This document shows, piece by piece, positions 5,939-13,220 of a stretch of DNA of 27,638 nt. Numbering within the stretch: position 1 is the first letter of the stretch; the number at the start of each line of letters is the position of its first letter. A program made the position numbers and the translations under genes. Location: contig USCL01000013.1 of assembly GCA_900553145.1 (NCBI GenBank), forward strand, positions 1-27,638, in the 5' to 3' direction. The stretch is from an uncultured Desulfovibrio sp. (lineage in GTDB: Bacteria; Desulfobacterota; Desulfovibrionia; Desulfovibrionales; Desulfovibrionaceae). The notes below the pieces were generated by a model. It saw only the letters and a program-made list of their open reading frames with translations. It made no database searches and was not told the origin of the DNA.

Positions 5939-7642
5939 ATGGGGAACGGGTCAAGACACGGGCTGAAATTCGGCCTTGTCCTTTTTTTGCTGCTCGCGGG
6001 GGTCGTTTTTTGGGGCCGCATGCGGCTTTTCCATGAGGACGGGAAGCCCCGCTATACGGACATGTCCCAACTCCTCGCCCTGTGCGATTCCCCAAACGCC
6101 CCCGCCGTGAAAGAGGCCTTGCTGCATTCGGACGAAGGGGCGCTCCGCAACGATGAGACGACGCTCCTGCACGTGCTGCTGGAGCGCGATGCGGACCCGG
6201 CCGTCCTGCACGAAGCGTTGAGCCCGCCGTCCCCCCTGCTCCGCATGGTACAGCTTACGGACGCCCAAGGGCGGACCCCCTTGCATATCGCCGCCGCCCG
6301 CGCCAACCCCGCCGCCCTGCTCCTGCTGTACTGCATGGGCGCGCGGGACACGACGCCGGACAGGGAAGGCAGGCTCGCGCTGGACATCATTCAGGAGCTG
6401 GGCGCCGACGAGCTGGCCGCGCGCCTGCCTTTCTGGGAAAACCGGGGAAAACGGGAAGGCAGGACGGTCGTAAACCTCCTGCAAAGCAAAACCGTGCAAA
6501 TCCGGGGGAGGAAATACCGTCTGGAGGCGAAAGGGTTCCTTTCCTACGCCTCTCTTGCCACGAACGAGGGCGAGCTCGCCTATGTCGCCGCCGTTCAGGG
6601 CGCCGCGGCCTCCCTGCCCGAAGACGAGCGGTACATTATCCAAAACGACGATACCGATCTGCCATACATTCCAGACCATATCGGCCTTGACCCGTTGCCC
6701 GGGGATTCCGGGCGCGTTTCCCCCTGGTACTGGCGAAACGGCGGGTTCCGGGACGCCGAGTCGGGACGCCGGGCCGCGCTGCTCAAATGCCTGTGGCCGA
6801 AGCTCTCCCCGCTCATGCTGCGGGTCCTGACCGATCCGGACTTCCGGGCCGAGCCCGGCAGGCTCGCGGGGGTACTCCTCGCCGAATGGTCGGCATGGGA
6901 TATCCCGGGCGACGTTCTGGGCCCGGCACTGCTGGAAGGCAACGAAAACCTGCGGAAACGGCCGCCGGGCACCACCATCTGGTTCAGCCCCTCGGGGCTT
7001 TCCTCCTACCCGTGGTATCACCGCAACAGCACGCCCATGTTTTCCGTCTGGCTGCTGCTCGCCGCCCTGCGGGACGACGTCGCCCTGCCTCGGGAAGTCA
7101 GGGAAGCCGCGCCCGCTCTGGCCGATCTGTACGACATCCGGGCCGCGCTGGGCCGCGAGCACTGGAGAAAGGCGGGGCGGCATCTGTGCGCCGCGGCATG
7201 GCTGGAGGAACAAACGCCCACGGACAAACTGCTCGAAAAGGCCGTGGACGACTGGAACAGCCCCACGGACATGAAACTCATCATTCAAGCCTGGAGCGGG
7301 GGCGGCCGTATCGTGCCCAAGGGCTACTGGCGGAAACCGGACGCCATCCGCTGCTGGGCGGCCCAAAGGACCGAGGCGGGCCCGGACGCGGGCGAACCGC
7401 TCGTCCGCGTCGCCTCGGTGCTCGGGCATGTGGACGAAGCGACCGGAAAACGCATGATCCGCATGATGCTGGCGTCCGGGGCGAAACCGGACGTCCCGGA
7501 CGGAAACGGCGTGCTCCCGGAAGAAGCCGCCCGGCGTTCCGGCGCGTCCGCGGATCTGCTGAGGCTGCTCGCCGAAACGCCTGCGCCGCAGGACACGGAC
7601 GCTGCGCCGCAGCGGGACAAACAAGCGCCCCCGTCGCCCTGA
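5939..7642 (+). CDS. Membrane-anchored ankyrin-repeat-type protein, unknown function
   Basis: 567 residues. A basic N-terminus and one hydrophobic segment at about residues 9-25 (LKFGLVLFLLLAGVVFWG) suggest an inner-membrane anchor with the rest in the periplasm. Ankyrin-like repeats cover about residues 75-150, clearest in DAQGRTPLHIAAARANPAALLLLYCMGA, and a last one near the C-terminus (MMLASGAKPDVPDGNGVLPEEAARRSG). The large middle part (about 160-480), rich in Trp and Pro, is not recognisable to me. ATG follows GGAGG at 4 bases. Transcribed alone, ended by the hairpin at 7700-7752. The C-terminal tail is low-complexity Pro/Gln/Asp. A protein-binding role is only inferred from the repeats. 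Confidence 0.75.
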   Translation: MGNGSRHGLKFGLVLFLLLAGVVFWGRMRLFHEDGKPRYTDMSQLLALCDSPNAPAVKEALLHSDEGALRNDETTLLHVLLERDADPAVLHEALSPPSPLLRMVQLTDAQGRTPLHIAAARANPAALLLLYCMGARDTTPDREGRLALDIIQELGADELAARLPFWENRGKREGRTVVNLLQSKTVQIRGRKYRLEAKGFLSYASLATNEGELAYVAAVQGAAASLPEDERYIIQNDDTDLPYIPDHIGLDPLPGDSGRVSPWYWRNGGFRDAESGRRAALLKCLWPKLSPLMLRVLTDPDFRAEPGRLAGVLLAEWSAWDIPGDVLGPALLEGNENLRKRPPGTTIWFSPSGLSSYPWYHRNSTPMFSVWLLLAALRDDVALPREVREAAPALADLYDIRAALGREHWRKAGRHLCAAAWLEEQTPTDKLLEKAVDDWNSPTDMKLIIQAWSGGGRIVPKGYWRKPDAIRCWAAQRTEAGPDAGEPLVRVASVLGHVDEATGKRMIRMMLASGAKPDVPDGNGVLPEEAARRSGASADLLRLLAETPAPQDTDAAPQRDKQAPPSP

Positions 7643-7699
7643 TCCCCGGCCACGGCGTCCCCTGCAACGGCACAGCGCGGGGCACGCCTGACGGCGCTG

Positions 7700-7752
7700 A
7701 AACGAAACGGTTCCGTGCCCGGAAAAAAACCGGATGCGGAACCGTTTCGTTT
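7700..7752 (+). terminator. Long stem-loop after the ankyrin-type gene (palindrome family 2, copy 1)
   Basis: A 16-base perfect stem (7700-7715 with 7737-7752, AAACGAAACGGTTCCG and complement) encloses an inner CCGG/CCGG pair and an A7 loop; TTTT straddles the stem end. The core GGTTCCG...CCGGATGCGGAACC recurs after htpX at 16096-16129. Confidence 0.75.
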
Positions 7753-7915
7753 TGAGCGGGTTAAGGGGCGGGGCGACCCGAAGGGCGGCGAAGCCGTGAT
7801 CGCCGGGCGGGCCAAGCAAACGCGGAAGATTCCGCGTCAAGGAAGTCCCCGGCGTATGCCTTCGGGGGCGAACCGGCGTTCGCGGAAGCGTCCCCCAGCC
7901 TCCGTAGGCTCTCTT

Positions 7916-9190
7916 CTACAGCTTGATGCCGCGCACGGCGTCAAGCGTCTTGGCAAAGTCCTCTTCGGTATGGGCGAAGGAAACCATCGCCACCTCAAAG
8001 GCGGACGGGGCCACGAAGATGTTCCGTTCGCGCATGGCGCGGAAGAAGCGGGAATACATTTCGGTATCGGAATTCTTCACGTCCTCGAAGTTGCGGAGCG
8101 GCCCGTCGGAGAAGAACACCGTATACATGGAGGCGAGGCGGTTGATCGTCACGGGCACGCCCTTGCCGCGCAGGATGGATTCCAGTTCGGCGGCGAAGGC
8201 TTCCACGCGGGCCTCAAGCGCGGCGTAGTCGCTGCCCTTGAGCACGGAAAGCGTGGCGATGCCCGCAGCCATGGCGAGCGGGTTCCCGGAAAGCGTCCCG
8301 GCCTGATACACGTCCCCGGCGGGGGCCACGCGGCTCATGTGCTCGCGCTTGCCGCCGAACGCCCCCACGGGCAGGCCGCCGCCGATGATCTTGCCGAGCG
8401 TGGTCAGATCGGGCGTAATGCCGAAGCGGGTCTGCGCGCCGCCGTACTCGGCCCGGAAGCCGGTGATCACTTCATCCATGATGAGCAGCGCGCCGTGCGT
8501 ATCGCACAGGCTCCGCAACGCCTTGAGGAAGCCTTCCTCCGGCAGCACGAGGCCCATGTTCCCGGCGATGGGCTCCACGATGATCGCGGCGATGTCCTTG
8601 CCGTACAGATGGAAAATGTCCTCGACGGCCCGCACGTCGTTATAAGGGGCGAGCAGGGTGTCGCGGACCGTGCTTTCCGGCACGCCGGGCGTCCCGGGGA
8701 TGGAGAGGGTCGCCACGCCGGAACCCGCGCTGGCGAGGAAGGGATCGGCATGCCCGTGATAGCAGCCGATGAATTTCAGCACCTTGTTACGCCCGGTCAC
8801 GCCGCGCGCCAGACGCAGGGCGGACATGGTGGCCTCCGTGCCGGAGTTCACCATGCGCACCATGTCCATGCCGGGGAACGCGTCCACGACCATGCGGGCA
8901 AGCTCGACCTCGGCGGGGCACGGCGCGCCGTAGCTGGTCCCCTTTCCGGCGGCCTCGACGATCGCCTTGGTCACTTCGGGATGGGCATGCCCGAGCAGCA
9001 TCGGCCCCCACGATTCCACGAAGTCGATCATCTCCTGCCCGTCCACGGTGGTCACGTGGCTCCCCTTGGCGGAAGCGATGAACAGCGGGTCGGCCCCCAC
9101 GCCGAGACAAGCGCGCACAGGGCTGTTGACGCCGCCGGGGATGAGTTCGCAGGCTTCCTTAAACAGTTTATCCGAACGAGTCGTCTTCAT
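7916..9190 (-). CDS. hemL: Glutamate-1-semialdehyde 2,1-aminomutase
   Basis: PLP enzyme converting glutamate-1-semialdehyde to 5-aminolevulinate, the second step of C5 tetrapyrrole synthesis. 424 residues, normal length. Hallmarks: ELIPGGVNSPVRA, SWGPMLLGHAHP, NSGTEATMSALRLAR, YHGHAD, the aspartate in LLIMDEVITGFR that holds the cofactor nitrogen, and K267 in TTLGKIIGGGLPVGAFGG as Schiff-base lysine. ATG at 9190 follows GAGGAG closely. It is the last gene of an operon after the siroheme-decarboxylase-type gene (spacing 84 bases), consistent with supply of precursor for siroheme and heme. A small palindrome at 7820-7837 lies downstream. Confidence 0.97.
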   Translation of the reverse strand: MKTTRSDKLFKEACELIPGGVNSPVRACLGVGADPLFIASAKGSHVTTVDGQEMIDFVESWGPMLLGHAHPEVTKAIVEAAGKGTSYGAPCPAEVELARMVVDAFPGMDMVRMVNSGTEATMSALRLARGVTGRNKVLKFIGCYHGHADPFLASAGSGVATLSIPGTPGVPESTVRDTLLAPYNDVRAVEDIFHLYGKDIAAIIVEPIAGNMGLVLPEEGFLKALRSLCDTHGALLIMDEVITGFRAEYGGAQTRFGITPDLTTLGKIIGGGLPVGAFGGKREHMSRVAPAGDVYQAGTLSGNPLAMAAGIATLSVLKGSDYAALEARVEAFAAELESILRGKGVPVTINRLASMYTVFFSDGPLRNFEDVKNSDTEMYSRFFRAMRERNIFVAPSAFEVAMVSFAHTEEDFAKTLDAVRGIKL

Positions 9191-9274
9191 AATCTCCTCA
9201 GAAAGGTACGTTGAGCGGCACGCGCCGCTGTTTTCGCATCAAGAGAAAGGCCGCCGCCCCCTCGGCCGGCGGGC

Positions 9275-9751
9275 CTAGAAATACGTCATGGACGTTTTCT
9301 TCAATTCCTCAAGGCTGTCAAGCACGGCATACTCGTCAAGCGCCGTTTCGCGCCGCAGTTCGTCAATGACCTGACGGCATTCGTCCTCGCTGCGCCCGTG
9401 CACCATCGTATACAGCGTATAGGGCCAGTCCGGGGCCGACGTCGGACGGAAATACACATGGGAAATGCGCGGATCCTTGGCCGCCGCTTCGCCTATGGCG
9501 TCGCTATCGGCCTCGTCGACGATCCACGCGACCATCGCGTTGTGCGTCCAGCCGGTCTTCTGATGCTTGATGCTCGCCCCGAAGCGGCGGATCGCGCCTT
9601 CTTCCTTCAGGCGGCGCAGCAGGTTCAACACCGTTTCCTCGTCGGTCCCCACTTCGCGGGCGATGTCCGCATACGGGGTCAGGGTGTCGGGAAGCTGGAA
9701 CTGGACAATGCGCAGGATGGCGCGCTCGGTATCGGTAAACGCTGTGCTCAT
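9275..9751 (-). CDS. Siroheme decarboxylase subunit (AhbA/AhbB type, Lrp/AsnC fold)
   Basis: 158 residues with an N-terminal winged-helix (TERAILRIVQFQLPDTLTPYADIAREVGTDEETVLNLLRRLKEEGAIRRFGASIKH) and an AsnC-like ligand domain (VYFRPTSAPDWPYTLYTMVHGRSEDECRQVIDEL). In sulfate reducers such proteins are AhbA/AhbB, which decarboxylate siroheme to didecarboxysiroheme on the alternative heme route; related NirD/G/H/L act in heme d1 synthesis. Linkage to hemL supports the enzymatic role over transcription control. Which subunit it is, and where its partner lies, I cannot tell. ATG at 9751 follows GAGG; the frame extends to a TTG at 9763, but the SD fits 9751. It starts 8 bases after the upstream stop. 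Confidence 0.85.
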   Translation of the reverse strand: MSTAFTDTERAILRIVQFQLPDTLTPYADIAREVGTDEETVLNLLRRLKEEGAIRRFGASIKHQKTGWTHNAMVAWIVDEADSDAIGEAAAKDPRISHVYFRPTSAPDWPYTLYTMVHGRSEDECRQVIDELRRETALDEYAVLDSLEELKKTSMTYF

Positions 9752-9759
9752 GGTCGTCC

Positions 9760-11343
9760 TCAATGATAGTTGTCGCCGGTGGTGATGAACAACGGCTTGA
9801 TCTCGTCGATGCGCCGGATGCCCGCGTGGGTCAGCACGATACGGAACCGCTCCAGATCGGAGCCGCAGCGGTGGGTGATCTTGCGCACCATGTCCACATG
9901 GTAAACCTTGTCGCCCGCCACCGAATCGTCCATACCGCCCTGAGGTTCGTCAAGAACTTCATCGGCATGCCGCAGAAAGTCCGAAATGTCAAAGCGCGAA
10001 ATGTCCAGCAGGAGGTTCTTGCCCTCATGGAAGGGGTCGGGCAGTTCCCTGATGTCGATCCGCTTTGAATAATACAGGATATCCTCGTTGTGAAACGCAT
10101 TCAGGATATCCACGAAATGCGTCCTGTTGCGCAGGACGCGCACTTCCTTGGGGAGCTTGTCCCAGTCCGCGAACCGGAACTGCTCGGCGCAGTGCCCCAG
10201 ACGCCTGCCGTAGCCGTCGCAGACGCGCAGCACCCGGTCGGGTATCCATTTGCCGAACGCCTTGAACAGCTTATGCTTGAGCACGTCCTTGATGCGCTCG
10301 CGGCAGATGTAGGCGAAGACGGCGATCACGAAAATCGGCGCGCTGAGGGACCCGGCCCCCTCCCACAGGAGGGTCACGGTCAGCGCGAGGCTCATGGCCA
10401 CGGCCGCGATCAGGCTGTACAGCACGTGCTCCAGCAGCGAGTTGCCGGAATGGCGCTGCACGTTCAGGAACAGGGGCATGTCCACGTACTTCTTGAGCAC
10501 GCTCCAGCGGAATACGGGCAACTCGTTGTCCCCGGTCTTCGTGGGCATGCTTTCAGGATAACGGTAACGGCGGTAGGCTCGCTGCGCCCCGAAGCATGCC
10601 AGAATATACGTGGAGCACTTGTGCACGGGCGAGAGGCGGCGCACGATTTCGCCGAGCGTCCTCGTCGTGATGATGGACAGGTATTCGTCGCAATACAGGA
10701 ACGCCGGGGCGCGCAAAAGGTTGCGCGCCTCCTTCGCCCGCCTGCCGAGCAGCTTGCGGTAACGCTTTAGGCAGGCCACCGCCAGCCGGGTCAGCTCATA
10801 GGCGGCACGGGTCCGTTCGTTGCCGTCCTCAATGGCGAGCACCGCGTTTTTCCGCGCCAACAGGGACACCCTGAACGCGATGCAGAACAGCTTGAGGCCG
10901 TCCTCGTAACGCTCGCGGGTTTCGGGCGTGTTTTGCCACAGCAGATCGTCGAGGCGCTTGGAACAATCCTCGAGGATGTCCGAGGGCTGCTCCGGCAGCA
11001 CCAAATCGAGGATCGCTTCGCCGCCCCCCTCCGTCTCCAGTTTCCGCAGGGGCGGAGGCAGTTCGCCGCCAAGCAGCGACTCCAGCGATCTGATGGGCAC
11101 GCCAAGCCGGATATAGTTCTTGAGGCTCTGCTGATAATCCGTCGCCGTATAGCTCCAGCGGTTGATCTGGAGGCTCTGCGGAAAGAAAAACCACGTTTCC
11201 ACAAGATAATGCAGCTTCCTGTCCTCCAGCGGGCAGGACACCTGCTGGCGGATTTCGAAGCGGCGCTTGCCGATGGTTCTGACCGCTTCGGCAAGCAGGG
11301 AGGCGTTGGGGCGGCGACGGCGGCGGACAATGGAATAGGACAT
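9760..11343 (-). CDS. Unknown two-TM protein leading the hemL operon
   Basis: 527 residues, no recognised family. Highly basic N-terminus (SYSIVRRRRRP), then a largely helical cytosolic domain, two adjacent membrane helices at about residues 307-347 (LLEHVLYSLIAAVAMSLALTVTLLW and SAPIFVIAVFAYIC) and a second soluble domain of about 180 residues. The short inter-helix loop puts both domains on the same, probably cytoplasmic, side. ATG at 11343 has only a weak SD. It ends 8 bases before the siroheme decarboxylase gene, so co-transcription is likely. Whether it has a heme-related task is inference from position only. It starts about 200 bases from the divergent hypD. Confidence 0.75.
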   Translation of the reverse strand: MSYSIVRRRRRPNASLLAEAVRTIGKRRFEIRQQVSCPLEDRKLHYLVETWFFFPQSLQINRWSYTATDYQQSLKNYIRLGVPIRSLESLLGGELPPPLRKLETEGGGEAILDLVLPEQPSDILEDCSKRLDDLLWQNTPETRERYEDGLKLFCIAFRVSLLARKNAVLAIEDGNERTRAAYELTRLAVACLKRYRKLLGRRAKEARNLLRAPAFLYCDEYLSIITTRTLGEIVRRLSPVHKCSTYILACFGAQRAYRRYRYPESMPTKTGDNELPVFRWSVLKKYVDMPLFLNVQRHSGNSLLEHVLYSLIAAVAMSLALTVTLLWEGAGSLSAPIFVIAVFAYICRERIKDVLKHKLFKAFGKWIPDRVLRVCDGYGRRLGHCAEQFRFADWDKLPKEVRVLRNRTHFVDILNAFHNEDILYYSKRIDIRELPDPFHEGKNLLLDISRFDISDFLRHADEVLDEPQGGMDDSVAGDKVYHVDMVRKITHRCGSDLERFRIVLTHAGIRRIDEIKPLFITTGDNYH

Positions 11344-11547
11344 GCTATGGCTCTGGTAGGTTCACCTGACCATAGCCAAGGGCACAAACAAGATCAAGCG
11401 CGCTCGATTCCATCTCACTCCGGTGGAAATCAAGCCTTTATGGAATGCCGGAAACAGGCTACAACAGGCGGGCCGCCGTTCTCGATGCCCATACCGGCGG
11501 GCCGCCGGGATGCCCCGGCCCCCAACCTCCTTGCCACGGAGAAGCCC

Positions 11548-12630
11548 ATGCCCACGCCAACGCTGCACGATCCCGAACTTTGCCAAGCCCTGCTCCGCCG
11601 CCTTGAAGACCTCCTCGACCGCCCCATGCGGTTCATGGAGGTCTGCGGAACCCATACCGTATCCATTTTCCGGGGCGGCCTGCGCACGCTGCTCCCCGAG
11701 CGGGTGACCCACCTCACCGGGCCGGGCTGCCCGGTCTGCGTGACCCATGACCGCGAAGTCGCCGCCTTCCTCAGGCTTGCGGAACAGCCGAACGTCATCA
11801 TCGCCACCTTCGGCGATCTCATGCGCGTGCCCGGACCGGACGGGCGTTCCCTCAAACACGCGCAGGCCGACGGCGCCCGCGTGTCCGTCGTGTACTCCCC
11901 GATGGACGCCCTGACCCTCGCCGCCGACAACCCCGGCGCCACGGTCGTTTTCCTCGGGGTCGGCTTCGAAACCACCGCCCCGGCGGTCGCGGCGACCATC
12001 CTCGCCGCCGAGCAGCGCAAGCTGGACAACTTCGCCGTCTTCTCCTGCCACAAGCTCGTACCCCCGGCGCTCGCCGCCCTGCTCGGCGATCCCGGCAACG
12101 GCATCGACGCCTTCCTGCTGCCGGGGCACGTGTCCACGGTCCTCGGGCTTTCGCCGTTCCGGTTCGTGGCCGAAGACTGGAAGCGCCCCGCCGTCGTCGC
12201 CGGGTTCGAGCCCGCCGACATCCTTGACGCCCTCTGCCGCATGGCCCGCCAGTACCGCGAAGGCGCATTCAAGGTCGAGAACGCCTACCCCCGCGCCGTC
12301 AACGACGACGGCAACCCCAAGGCCCGGGCCATCCTGTCCCAAGTGTTCCGCACCGCCGACGCCCTCTGGCGCGGCCTCGGCGTCATCCCCGACAGCGGCC
12401 TCGCGCTGGCTCCGGCCTACGAGCGTTTCGACGCGCTGGCCCGCCTCGGCCTCTCCCTGCCTGAAACCAAGCCCCTGCCCGGCTGCCGCTGCGGCGAAGT
12501 GCTCAAGGGCAAAATGCCGCCCAACGAGTGCCCCCTGTTCGGCAAGGTCTGCACGCCCGCCAATCCCGTCGGGCCCTGCATGGTCTCCACCGAAGGAAGC
12601 TGTTCCGCGTATTTCAAGTATGGATTGTAG
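11548..12630 (+). CDS. hypD: Hydrogenase maturation factor HypD
   Basis: Iron-sulfur scaffold on which, together with HypC, the Fe(CN)2CO unit of [NiFe]-hydrogenase is assembled in the cytosol. 360 residues, usual length. Conserved motifs: MEVCGTHTVSIF (C33), GPGCPVCVT (C61, C64), GVGFETTAPAVA, LPGHVSTV, and the C-terminal [4Fe-4S] cysteine set in CRCGEVLKGKMPP, ECPLFGKVCTP, GPCMVSTEGSC. ATG at 11548 follows GGAGA; the frame is open far upstream but only as antisense of the neighbouring gene. No hypC, hypE, hypA/B or hydrogenase gene is in the window, so it is a detached member of the hyp set. Followed by a strong stem-loop. Confidence 0.96.
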   Translation: MPTPTLHDPELCQALLRRLEDLLDRPMRFMEVCGTHTVSIFRGGLRTLLPERVTHLTGPGCPVCVTHDREVAAFLRLAEQPNVIIATFGDLMRVPGPDGRSLKHAQADGARVSVVYSPMDALTLAADNPGATVVFLGVGFETTAPAVAATILAAEQRKLDNFAVFSCHKLVPPALAALLGDPGNGIDAFLLPGHVSTVLGLSPFRFVAEDWKRPAVVAGFEPADILDALCRMARQYREGAFKVENAYPRAVNDDGNPKARAILSQVFRTADALWRGLGVIPDSGLALAPAYERFDALARLGLSLPETKPLPGCRCGEVLKGKMPPNECPLFGKVCTPANPVGPCMVSTEGSCSAYFKYGL

Positions 12631-12663
12631 GAGAGAGGAGTGGGAGGAATCGGGGGAAGGGAG

Positions 12664-12691
12664 AAGGAACCTTTCTGGAGAAAGGTTCCTT
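12664..12691 (+). terminator. Stem-loop after hypD (3'-repeat family 1, copy D)
   Basis: Perfect 12-base stem AAGGAACCTTTC / GAAAGGTTCCTT with loop TGGA, flanked by GGGGGAAGGG and CTTCCCCC-type DNA. It is followed about 25 bases later by CCAAAGACTTTCG, as in the other copies of the family. Confidence 0.75.
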
Positions 12692-12750
12692 CCCCCGGAC
12701 CCCCTTCCCTCATCCTCCAAAGACTTTCGTGCTTATCGAATCCCACTTTA

Positions 12751-12791
12751 CGGCTTTCCCCCGCTGCTTCATGCGGGGGAAAGCCGTTTTT
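12751..12791 (+). terminator. Strong Rho-independent terminator
   Basis: CGGCTTTCCCCCGC (12751-12764) pairs perfectly with GCGGGGGAAAGCCG (12773-12786), 8-base loop, followed by TTTTT. A second stop for hypD transcripts. Confidence 0.9.
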
Positions 12792-13083
12792 CTTGTCTGG
12801 CAAGCAAAAACTTTTGGAAAAGGCTCTGTCACAGCAAGCGATTGATATTTTATTTCATAAGATTTCAGATAAATACTAAAGGAAATTTCCTTTGCTGCGA
12901 TTTTGTCAACAACAAATACTGTAAATTCAACATACTATGGATGTACATCAATCAAATGCCGTGACAGCGCCTTGGAAAATCATGCAACTATCATCATTTC
13001 AATCGCCTTCATTGAAATAACACAGCAAAACGCCCACCCCACCTTCTCCAATGCCCCGACCATCAGGCCTTGCAGGGACGTGG
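12792..13083. other. AT-rich intergenic stretch with a 16-bp palindrome
   Basis: Clearly lower GC than its surroundings. AAAGGAAATTTCCTTT at 12878-12893 is a perfect palindrome. No convincing ORF with a ribosome site on either strand. It may be a remnant of acquired DNA or a binding region; I cannot decide. Confidence 0.4.
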
Positions 13084-13098
13084 AACAGGGACTGGGTA

Positions 13099-13202
13099 AA
13101 GTCAAAAGTCTTTGGGAGGGGTGGGGGAGGAGCGAGCCGCTCCGGCAGTTTGGAGGGGGCGGGAAGAGCTTTCTCCAGAAAGTCCTCCCCGCCCCCTCCA
13201 AG
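13099..13202 (-). repeat. 3'-repeat family 1, copy C (after the hydantoinase-family gene), with terminator stem
   Basis: Read on the minus strand directly after the stop at 13221. TTGGAGGGGGCGGG and its complement pair (13150-13163 with 13188-13201), with an inner CTTTC/GAAAG hairpin. Then follow CTGCCGGAGCGGCTCGCTCC, CTCCCCCA and CAAAGACTTTTGACT. Copy B at 18892-19040 shows the same elements in the same order with few differences. Confidence 0.75.
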
Positions 13203-13220
13203 TTTCCTCTTCCTCTTCCA

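Noticed and set aside
5951..7840. 629-codon open frame antisense to the ankyrin-type gene
   Set aside because: The plus-strand gene has a good SD, an anchor helix and recognisable repeats; the antisense product is low-complexity Gly/Arg/Pro.
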